8,781 bases of DNA from JAJNBA01 sp035696925. GTDB taxonomy: Bacteria > Actinomycetota > UBA4738 > HRBIN12. How positions within the stretch are numbered: the stretch's first letter is position 1; every line of letters starts with the position of its first letter. A program made the position numbers and the translations under genes. The DNA is taken from assembly GCA_035696925.1 (NCBI GenBank), contig DASSDW010000225.1, forward strand, positions 1 to 8,781, given 5' to 3'. This document shows, piece by piece, positions 1-4,875 of the stretch. The notes below the pieces were generated by a model. The model saw nothing but the letters and a program-made list of their open reading frames with translations, was not told where the DNA came from and ran no database searches.

Positions 1-180
1 GATCTGGCCGCCGACGTCGTGCAGGGACGACGAGAACGCCACCAGGTTCACGTTCACCGCGTTCAGCATCAGCTCGATGGCCATCAGCACCATCACGGCG
101 TTCCTGCGGGCGAGGACGCCGTAGACGCCCGCCGAGAAGAGAAAGGCCGAGAACAGGAGCACGAACGGGAGCCGGATCAC
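1..180 (-). CDS. nuoK: NADH-quinone oxidoreductase subunit K (partial, C-terminus cut by window edge)
   Basis: NuoK is a small three-helix membrane subunit of the complex I proton-translocating arm. Reading the minus strand from a GTG at 180, 60 codons are visible; the family is about 100 residues, so the last 40 or so lie outside the window. The visible part has helix 1, the family motif around residues 19-29 (VYGVLARRNAV), and helix 2 with Glu36 in LMAIELMLNAVN, matching the essential intramembrane Glu36 of E. coli NuoK. A purine-rich GAGGGGAA (186-193) ends 5 bases before the start. The start lies one base after the nuoJ stop codon, so the two genes are probably translated together. Identity is very secure; only the right-hand end of the protein is unseen. 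In most nuo operons nuoL would follow to the left. Confidence 0.95.
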   Translation of the reverse strand, partial: MIRLPFVLLFSAFLFSAGVYGVLARRNAVMVLMAIELMLNAVNVNLVAFSSSLHDVGGQI

Positions 181-181
181 G

Positions 182-682
182 TCAGTTCCCCTCGTCCTTG
201 CGCGCGAGCACGATCGCTCCGATCAGCGCCGCGAGCAACAGGAACGAGATCGCTTCGAACGGCAGGACGAAGTCGCGGAACATCGACTCCCCCACCACAC
301 CGGTGCTGCCGTGGAAGACCTCGAACGGCTCGGCATCGAGGGGGAACGCGTCCTGGATCAGGAAGGCGAGCCCGGCGAACACCCCGGCAGCGACCAACAG
401 CCCCACCCATCGGTGGGCGTTGTCGAGGGTGTCCCGGCCGATCGGCGCCTTCGTCAGCATCAGTCCGAAGAGGAACAGGATCACGATCGCGCCGACGTAG
501 ATCAGGATCTGCACCCAGCCGGCGAATTCCGCGCCGACGAGGAGGAACGTCGCCCCCACCGACAGGAGCGTCACGACCAGGTACAGGGCGGCGTGCACGA
601 CGTTGCGGGCGGTCACGACCGCGATCGCGCTGATCGACCCCACCGCCGCGATGACCGCGAAGGCGTATTCCTGAGCGGTCAC
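182..682 (-). CDS. nuoJ: NADH-quinone oxidoreductase subunit J
   Basis: NuoJ is a membrane subunit of complex I that links the quinone-site region to the antiporter-like subunits. The protein is 166 residues, normal for the family, with about five hydrophobic helices. The signature segment is at residues 26-77: RNVVHAALYLVVTLL followed by GWVQILIYVGAIVILFLFGL, including the conserved Tyr62 in the helix that forms a pi-bulge in solved structures. A helix beginning PFEAISFLLLAALIGAIVLA (residues 141-160) ends in a short charged tail. The GTG start at 682 overlaps the nuoI stop as GTGA (4 bases) and is preceded at 8 bases by a strong GGAGGAA ribosome binding site (691-697). Longer in-frame extensions to the right run antisense-like through nuoI and nuoH and are not real. 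Nothing unusual is seen. Confidence 0.96.
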   Translation of the reverse strand: MTAQEYAFAVIAAVGSISAIAVVTARNVVHAALYLVVTLLSVGATFLLVGAEFAGWVQILIYVGAIVILFLFGLMLTKAPIGRDTLDNAHRWVGLLVAAGVFAGLAFLIQDAFPLDAEPFEVFHGSTGVVGESMFRDFVLPFEAISFLLLAALIGAIVLARKDEGN

Positions 683-1182
683 GAAGCCTGTTCCTCCGTG
701 GGCACGGCACCGTCTTCGAGCGCCGGCGGGGGAAGGACCGTGTACGTCCAGTCCTCCAGCCGCTCCTTCTCGTGGGTCATCAGATCGATGTCGTACTCGC
801 CGTACTCGAACTCCGGGCTCCAGAACAGTGCGTCGAAGGGACACACCTCGACGCAGATCCCGCAATACATACAGAGCGCGTAGTCGATCGCGAACCGGTC
901 GAGGACCTTGGCCGAGCGCGCCCGGCCGCCACCCGCCGGGTCGTGCGTCTCCTTGTGCGCGTCGATGTAGATGCACCAGTCGGGGCACTCGCGGGAGCAC
1001 TTGTAGCAGACGGTGCAGTTGGCTTCCTTGAGTGCGATCACGCCGCGGGTCCGGGGAGGGAGGTCGGGCTTGACCCGCGGATACTGCTGGGTGACCGCCG
1101 GCTGCAGCATCGTCTTGAGCGTGACCGACAGGCCCTTCGCGAGCCCGAGGCCGGTGGACCGCTTCCGCGTCTGCTCCGCCAT
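679..1182 (-). CDS. nuoI: NADH-quinone oxidoreductase subunit I, 8Fe ferredoxin-type
   Basis: NuoI holds the two [4Fe-4S] clusters N6a and N6b that pass electrons towards cluster N2 in NuoB. The 167-residue protein has two classic CxxCxxCxxxCP motifs: Cys56, 59, 62, 66 and Cys104, 107, 110, 114. An N-terminal segment (about residues 10-35, GLAKGLSVTLKTML) resembles the amphipathic helix that lies on the membrane in this family. The C-terminal 25 residues are acidic and proline-rich and look unconserved. The ATG start at 1182 directly follows the nuoH stop (TAGATG, no gap) and has AAGGTGG (1191-1197) 8 bases upstream. It overlaps nuoJ by 4 bases. An extra Cys70 just after the first motif is not a cluster ligand in the family. 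With no NuoE, F or G encoded alongside, what feeds electrons to this subunit is open. Confidence 0.96.
   Translation of the reverse strand: MAEQTRKRSTGLGLAKGLSVTLKTMLQPAVTQQYPRVKPDLPPRTRGVIALKEANCTVCYKCSRECPDWCIYIDAHKETHDPAGGGRARSAKVLDRFAIDYALCMYCGICVEVCPFDALFWSPEFEYGEYDIDLMTHEKERLEDWTYTVLPPPALEDGAVPTEEQAS
691..697 (-). promoter_or_regulatory. Ribosome binding site deciding the nuoJ start
   Basis: GGAGGAA on the minus strand lies 8 bases before the GTG at 682, inside the last codons of nuoI. It fixes the start of nuoJ at the GTGA overlap and excludes the much longer in-frame reading. Confidence 0.75.
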
Positions 1183-2190
1183 CTAGAACGCCACCTTCGC
1201 CACGGCCACGCCCATGATCAGCGCGAGGGACAAGGGGATCAACCCGAGCCAGGAGAAGCGCTGGAGCTGGTCCTCGCGCAGCCGGGGGTAGGTCGCGCGG
1301 AGCCAGATGAAGAAGAACGCGAGGGCGCCGATCTTGCCCATCATCATCAGCGGCCCCGGAATCGGGATGCCCGGGAGCGGCTGGTACCCCCCGAGATACA
1401 GGACGGCGGCGATCCCCGAGAAGGCCACGATCCCGCCGTACTCGGCGAGGAGGAAGAACGCGAACTTCAGGCCCGTGTACTCGGTGTAGGCTCCGAAGAT
1501 GATCTCGGAGTCGGCGATCGGCATGTCGAACGGCGGCCGCTGGAGCTCGGCGAACGCCGCGATCATGAAGATCAGGAACCCCGGGAGCTGCGGGATGATG
1601 AACCAGAGGTCCTGCTGGGCCTCGACGATCCCGATCATCGAGAGCGTGCCCGCCTGCATCACCACGGCGGCCGCGGCGATCACGAGCGGCAGCTCGTAGG
1701 CGATCAGCTGGGCCGCCGCCCGCAGCGCGCCGATAAGCGAGAACTTGTTCGCAGAGGACCAGCCCGCCATCATCACGCCGATCACGGAGACGCTGGACAT
1801 CGCCAGCACGAAGAAGATGCCGACGTCGAGATTCTCGGCGAACCACGAGTCGCTGATCGGCAGGACGACGAGGATCGCGATGTAGGGGATCATCGCCACC
1901 GCCGGCGCGAGCGAGAACACGTTCCGGTCCGCCGCCGCGGGGACGACGTCCTCCTTCTGGATGAACTTCACACCGTCCGCGACGAGCTGCGCCCAGCCGT
2001 GGAACCTGCCCGCCTCCATCGGTCCGAGCCGCGCCTGCATGTGGGCGAGCCCCTTGTGCTCCACGTAGCCGACGCCGAGCGGGACGACGAGGAAGAACCC
2101 CATCACCGCGATCGTCTTGAGCAACAGGACGACCCAGAAGTTCTGGAACAGCGAGGAGAAGACCGAGACGCCGGTCTCGGCGAGGATCAC
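1183..2190 (-). CDS. nuoH: NADH-quinone oxidoreductase subunit H
   Basis: NuoH is the membrane subunit that builds the quinone-binding chamber together with NuoB and NuoD. The 335-residue protein is strongly hydrophobic, with about eight helices. Recognisable blocks are GWAQLVADGVKFIQKED (65-81), RAAAQLIAYELPL (157-169), AELQRPPFDMPIADSE (214-229), TEYTGLKFAFFLLAEY (236-251) and WLRATYPRLREDQL (296-309). The loop after helix 1 reads ARLGPMEAGRFHG (53-65) in place of the usual RIGPNRVGP-type signature. The GTG start at 2190 overlaps the nuoC stop (GTGA), with GGAGGAGG about 4-7 bases upstream inside the last codons of nuoC. Upstream in-frame codons to 2544 encode low-complexity arginine-rich shadow sequence, so the longer reading is rejected. 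There is no long C-terminal extension as seen in some actinobacterial canonical NuoH proteins (recalled, not checked). Confidence 0.96.
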   Translation of the reverse strand: MILAETGVSVFSSLFQNFWVVLLLKTIAVMGFFLVVPLGVGYVEHKGLAHMQARLGPMEAGRFHGWAQLVADGVKFIQKEDVVPAAADRNVFSLAPAVAMIPYIAILVVLPISDSWFAENLDVGIFFVLAMSSVSVIGVMMAGWSSANKFSLIGALRAAAQLIAYELPLVIAAAAVVMQAGTLSMIGIVEAQQDLWFIIPQLPGFLIFMIAAFAELQRPPFDMPIADSEIIFGAYTEYTGLKFAFFLLAEYGGIVAFSGIAAVLYLGGYQPLPGIPIPGPLMMMGKIGALAFFFIWLRATYPRLREDQLQRFSWLGLIPLSLALIMGVAVAKVAF

Positions 2191-2708
2191 TCGTCCTCCT
2201 CCACGTCTTCGCCCTCCACGAGCCCGGGCCAGGGCTTGACCTCGCGGGTCATCAGCGGGAAGTCCTTCCGGAGCGGCTGGCCCTCGAACGGCTCGGACAG
2301 GAGCAGCTTGACCGGCTTGGGGTGGCCTTCGAAGCGGATCCCGAACATCTCCATCGTCTCTCGCTCGTGCCAGTCGGACGTGGGGAACAGGTCGGAGACC
2401 GTCGGGCAGACCGGGTCCTCGTGCGGGAGCTGCACCTTGATCCGGACGTTGTGATGGTGGGTCGTGGAGAACAGGTGCGTCACGACCTCGAAGCCGCGTT
2501 CCGGACCGAAGTCGACGCCCCCCGTGAAGTCGCAGTAATCGCACGCGAACTCCGGCTCGTCCCGGAGGAACCGGCAGACCTCGCGGTACCGATCCACGCC
2601 GACGGTGGCGACGGCGTGCCCGTGCTGCTCCTCGAACGCGAGGACATCCTGGCCGAAGCGCGCCCGCAGACGCGACTCCACGTCCTCAGGAGACAGCGCT
2701 GTGGCCAC
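2187..2708 (-). CDS. nuoC: NADH-quinone oxidoreductase subunit C (30-kDa type)
   Basis: NuoC is a peripheral-arm subunit that packs against NuoD and NuoB near the quinone site. The protein is 173 residues, a stand-alone NuoC rather than a NuoCD fusion. The 30-kDa signature is present as WHERETMEMFGIRFEGHP (113-130), followed by the typical ending GQPLRKDFPL (143-152). Tyr/Val-Asp is replaced in the ERExxDMFGI motif by Thr-Met-Glu. A CDYC pair (Cys56, Cys59) sits where many actinobacterial NuoC proteins carry one Cys. The tail EGEDVEEDE is acidic. The GTG start at 2708 lies inside nuoB (23-base overlap) and has AGGAGAA (2717-2723) at 8 bases. Normally nuoD follows; here nuoH begins at once, overlapping by 4 bases. 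Confidence 0.95.
   Translation of the reverse strand: MATALSPEDVESRLRARFGQDVLAFEEQHGHAVATVGVDRYREVCRFLRDEPEFACDYCDFTGGVDFGPERGFEVVTHLFSTTHHHNVRIKVQLPHEDPVCPTVSDLFPTSDWHERETMEMFGIRFEGHPKPVKLLLSEPFEGQPLRKDFPLMTREVKPWPGLVEGEDVEEDE
2194..2202 (-). promoter_or_regulatory. Ribosome binding site for nuoH within the nuoC tail
   Basis: GGAGGAGGA on the minus strand is the strongest anti-16S match in the operon; its first GGAGG is 7 bases from the GTG at 2190. The same bases encode Glu-Glu-Asp of the acidic NuoC tail. Confidence 0.7.
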
Positions 2709-3192
2709 TCGCCCACTTCTCCTGGATGTCCTCGTCCTTGATCTTCTCCTGCAGCTTCACGATCCCGTGCAGCAGGGCTTCGGGGCGGGGTGGGCAGCCG
2801 GGCACGTAGACGTCGACGGGCACGATCTGGTCGACGCCCTTCGTGACCGAGTAGGAGTCCCAGTAGGGACCGCCGCAGTTCGAGCAGGAGCCGAACGAGA
2901 TCACGTACTTCGGGTCCGGGATCTGGTCGTACACCCTCTTGAGCGCGGGGGCCATCTTGTCGGTGAGCGTTCCGGCGACGACGAGGAGGTCGGCCTGGCG
3001 GGGACCGTGCGCGAACGGGATCACGCCCAGCCGGATGAAGTCGTGCTTGGAGGTCGACGTGGCGATCAGCTCGATCGCGCAGCACGCGAGGCCGAAGTTC
3101 ATCACCCACAAGGAGTACCGGCGGCCCCAATTCAGCAGGAACTTGACTGGCTGGATCTTGGGGAGCGGGGTCTTCTCGGTGATCAGGCCCAC
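2686..3192 (-). CDS. nuoB: NADH-quinone oxidoreductase subunit B, cluster N2 protein
   Basis: NuoB carries the terminal [4Fe-4S] cluster N2, which reduces quinone. The protein is 168 residues. The N2 ligands are visible: tandem Cys37-Cys38 in LACCAIEL, Cys103 in SFGSCSNCGGPY, and Cys133 in VYVPGCPPRPEAL. A fifth Cys (Cys106) replaces the Ser usual in E. coli-type NuoB (ANSGG); from memory the SCxNCGGPYWDSYSV form is common in archaeal-like and second-copy actinobacterial NuoB proteins. GTG start at 3192 overlaps nuoA by 10 bases, with AAGGGGGT (3199-3206) 6 bases upstream. A start further upstream would run into nuoA. All residues needed for cluster binding are intact, so the subunit should be functional. 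Confidence 0.96.
   Translation of the reverse strand: MGLITEKTPLPKIQPVKFLLNWGRRYSLWVMNFGLACCAIELIATSTSKHDFIRLGVIPFAHGPRQADLLVVAGTLTDKMAPALKRVYDQIPDPKYVISFGSCSNCGGPYWDSYSVTKGVDQIVPVDVYVPGCPPRPEALLHGIVKLQEKIKDEDIQEKWASGHSAVS
2717..2723 (-). promoter_or_regulatory. Ribosome binding site deciding the nuoC start
   Basis: AGGAGAA on the minus strand lies 8 bases before the GTG at 2708, inside the nuoB coding region. It supports that start despite the 23-base overlap with nuoB. Confidence 0.7.
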
Positions 3193-3548
3193 CGCACGAC
3201 CCCCTTGCGCCAGGCGTAGAGGAGGCCGGTGGCGAGGATCGCGATGAAGATGCCCATCTCGACCACCGCGGCCCAGCCGAGGCTCTCGAAGACGCGCGCC
3301 CAGGGGAAGAGGAACACTGCCTCGACGTCGAAGATCACGAAGAGGAACCCGAAGACGTAGTAGCGGATCTGGCTCTGCGACCAGCCCTCACCGACGGGGT
3401 CGATCCCGCACTCGTACGTGGTGAGCTTGGCGGGAAGCGGACGGTGAGGCGCGATCAGCCTCGCGGCGGTGAACGCCACCGCGACGAGGATCGCTCCCGC
3501 GGCCACGACCGCCAGCACGACACCGTAGGACGAGTAGTAGTCAGGCAC
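3183..3548 (-). CDS. nuoA: NADH-quinone oxidoreductase subunit A
   Basis: NuoA is a three-helix membrane subunit at the junction of the two arms of complex I; its first loop lies near the quinone entry and contacts NuoH and NuoD. The protein is 121 residues if translation begins at the GTG at 3548, the usual family length. Key blocks are TTYECGIDPVG (43-53) with conserved Cys47, and RYYVFGFLFVIFDVEAVFLF (62-81) with intramembrane acidic residues Asp74 and Glu76 (equivalents of E. coli Asp79/Glu81). The start overlaps the end of the polyprenyl synthase gene by 8 bases; only a weak purine-rich stretch (CTCGGGAAGA) lies upstream. In-frame sequence further upstream, to 3827, is arginine/serine-rich shadow within the synthase. 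The start is the least certain part. Confidence 0.94.
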   Translation of the reverse strand: MPDYYSSYGVVLAVVAAGAILVAVAFTAARLIAPHRPLPAKLTTYECGIDPVGEGWSQSQIRYYVFGFLFVIFDVEAVFLFPWARVFESLGWAAVVEMGIFIAILATGLLYAWRKGVVRWA

Positions 3549-4635
3549 GCTTGTGAAAGTCTTCCCGAGCGCGGATCCTAGCAGGATCCCCCTGGCTTCC
3601 TGAGGCCCCGTCCGAGGCTGCATCGCCGGCCCAACCGTCGGCCCCGCAGCGCGCAGAAAGGAACCGTGCGAGCTGCACCAACGCGTGCTGCGCGGGCCCC
3701 GCCGGGAGTCGCTCGACGAGGGCGACCGCGCGAGCGACCTCGTCGCGCACGGCCGCGCGCGCGTGCTCGATCGAGTCTCCCTCCGACACGATCTCGAGCG
3801 CGCGGTCGAGGAGCCCGCCGTCCGCACCCGCGCTCAGGATCCGCGCCAGCTCCTCCCGATCGGGTGACGTCCGGAGGGCGTGGAGCACGGGGAGGGTGTA
3901 GACACCCTCCTTCATGTCGACGCCCGGCTCCTTCCCGAGCTCGAGCTGGCTGGAGGTGATGTCCATGATGTCGTCCGAGAGCTGGAAGGCCAGGCCGAGC
4001 GATTCCCCGAACGCTTCGAGGATGTCCACGTGCTCGGGGGGCGCGTCCGACATCATGGCCCCCAGCCGGCACGAGGCCGCGATCAGCGCGCCCGTCTTGC
4101 GCCGGATCACCTCGAGATAGTTGGCCTCGGTCTGATCGAGCCGGCGGGAGGCATCGACCTCACGGATCTGTCCGTCGCAGAGCACGGCGATCGTCTGCGC
4201 CAGGATCCGGCAGACCTCCGGTCCGAGGTCCGCGCCGACCTCGGACGCGCGAGCGAACAGGTAGTCCCCCGTGAGGATCGCGACCGTGTTGTCCCAGCGG
4301 ACGTTCGCGGCAGGAACGCCGTGGCGGGTCTCCGCCTCGTCGATCACGTCATCGTGGTACAGGGTCGCGACGTGGACGAGCTCGAGAGAGACGGACGCGG
4401 GGATCAGCCGAGGGTCCGCCGGATCGCCGAAGTACCCCGACAGGAGCGCGAGCATCGGGCGGAATCGCTTCCCTCCGGCCGCGAGGAGGTAGTTCGCGGT
4501 GGCGGACAGCAGCTGGGAGTCGGCCTCCGCGAGCGCCTTGTGGAGCGCCTCCTCCACGCGGTCGAGGCGAGTCCGGACCTCCGACTCCAGCACGGGGTCG
4601 GGCGACTCCAGACCGGGGATCACACGCCGGCTCAC
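3541..4635 (-). CDS. Long-chain trans-polyprenyl diphosphate synthase, probably for the menaquinone side chain
   Basis: This cytosolic, Mg-dependent enzyme extends an allylic diphosphate with isopentenyl diphosphate units. Both aspartate-rich motifs are present: DDVID (Asp95, 96, 99) and DDIMD (Asp221, 222, 225), with GGKRFRP (54-60) for substrate phosphate binding and RRKTGAL (178-184). The fifth residue before the first DDxxD is Ala90, a small residue that in this family leaves room for long products, so a hepta- to nonaprenyl product is likelier than C15 or C20. Residues after about 330 (Gly/Ala/Ser/Asp-rich, ending HKRA) look unconserved. The GTG at 4635 is the only usual start codon between it and an in-frame TAG at 4731-4729; no clear ribosome binding site is seen. 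The gene overlaps nuoA by 8 bases, suggesting co-expression of quinone synthesis and complex I. Similar genes are named grcC, hepT or ispB; the exact chain length is unknown. Confidence 0.93.
   Translation of the reverse strand: MSRRVIPGLESPDPVLESEVRTRLDRVEEALHKALAEADSQLLSATANYLLAAGGKRFRPMLALLSGYFGDPADPRLIPASVSLELVHVATLYHDDVIDEAETRHGVPAANVRWDNTVAILTGDYLFARASEVGADLGPEVCRILAQTIAVLCDGQIREVDASRRLDQTEANYLEVIRRKTGALIAASCRLGAMMSDAPPEHVDILEAFGESLGLAFQLSDDIMDITSSQLELGKEPGVDMKEGVYTLPVLHALRTSPDREELARILSAGADGGLLDRALEIVSEGDSIEHARAAVRDEVARAVALVERLPAGPAQHALVQLARFLSARCGADGWAGDAASDGASGSQGDPARIRAREDFHKRA
3573..3589. promoter_or_regulatory. Dyad with TAGGAT box just upstream of nuoA (possible internal promoter or hairpin)
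   Basis: GGATCCT, a 3-base spacer and AGGATCC form a perfect 7-base inverted repeat ending 25 bases before the nuoA GTG on the minus strand. It lies in the unconserved C-terminal codons of the polyprenyl synthase. Read on the minus strand it contains TAGGAT (3580-3575), which fits the TAnnnT pattern of actinobacterial -10 boxes, and would place a transcript start roughly 20 bases before nuoA. No convincing -35 box is seen. It may instead be a chance dyad containing BamHI-type palindromes. Confidence 0.25.
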
Positions 4636-4704
4636 GTTCGTCGTGTCCGGCGGGCGCCGATCTCGGACCGTTCGGGTACGGGTGCCTCCCTCGCTGCTCG
4701 GCCA

Positions 4705-4724
4705 CTCGTGAATGGATTCACGAG
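4705..4724. promoter_or_regulatory. 20-base palindrome, candidate operator
   Basis: CTCGTGAAT, two central bases GG, then ATTCACGAG: nine perfectly paired bases on each side. It begins one base downstream of the TAGGCT box on the minus strand, so a protein bound here would cover the expected transcript start of the polyprenyl synthase–nuo unit. Size and symmetry fit a dimeric helix-turn-helix regulator; which family cannot be told. An outer pair GCTGCTCG (4693-4700) and CGAGCAGC (4721-4728) offers an alternative, overlapping pairing. Confidence 0.5.
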
Positions 4725-4860
4725 CAGCCTACCGCGATGACCCGTAAGGGTCCGTCCGATCGGCCGGATCGAGATCGGTCACAGAGATCTCCCCCGCGGC
4801 ATGGAACCTCAGGCCGAGCGGGGTCGTCTCAAGTGGCGTACCGTCGGGCCAGAACAAGCC

Positions 4861-4867
4861 GAGGGGG
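4861..4867 (+). promoter_or_regulatory. Ribosome binding site deciding the S55-like protein start
   Basis: GAGGGGG lies 8 bases before the ATG at 4876. The alternative in-frame ATG at 4801 has no such site and would bury the signal peptide behind 25 polar residues. Confidence 0.65.
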
Positions 4868-4875
4868 TGGATCCG

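Larger units (their letters stand above)
4636..4875. promoter_or_regulatory. Divergent intergenic region between polyprenyl synthase and the S55-like gene
   Basis: These 240 bases separate two divergent genes and must hold both promoters. On the minus strand TAGGCT (4731-4726) is a plausible -10 box about 90 bases before the synthase GTG, directly followed by a 20-base palindrome. A short inverted repeat GACCC-GTAA-GGGTC (4739-4752) lies just upstream of that box. On the plus strand TACCGT (4839-4844) could be a -10 box 31 bases before the ATG, but no -35 match supports it. GAGATC occurs twice (4771-4776 and 4784-4789). No small open reading frame with coding character and no RNA gene was recognised. 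Confidence 0.5.

Noticed and set aside
182..1846. 554-codon minus-strand open frame ending with NuoJ
   Set aside because: Only the last 166 codons are NuoJ. The rest reads nuoI and nuoH in a wrong frame; the GTG at 682 with its GGAGGAA site is the real start.
772..2454. 560-codon plus-strand open frame antisense to nuoI, nuoH and nuoC
   Set aside because: Composition is rich in Arg, His, Asp, Glu and Gly with no family motif; it is the mirror of well-conserved minus-strand genes and is expected in high-GC DNA.
3880..4740. 286-codon plus-strand open frame antisense to the polyprenyl synthase
   Set aside because: No recognisable domain; the opposite strand carries both DDxxD motifs of a known enzyme family.
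4741..4800. Dense GATC and GAGATC repeats as a possible methylation or replication-control cluster
   Set aside because: GATC is frequent throughout this window because of Asp and Ile codon use; the spacing is irregular and no DnaA-type boxes are present.
4801..4875. Upstream ATG giving the S55-like protein 25 more residues
   Set aside because: No ribosome binding site precedes it and the extension would place polar residues before the signal peptide; the ATG at 4876 has GAGGGGG at 8 bases.
4636..4875. Possible riboswitch or small RNA gene in the divergent region
   Set aside because: Apart from the palindrome and a 5-base inverted repeat, no multi-stem architecture or known riboswitch core was seen.
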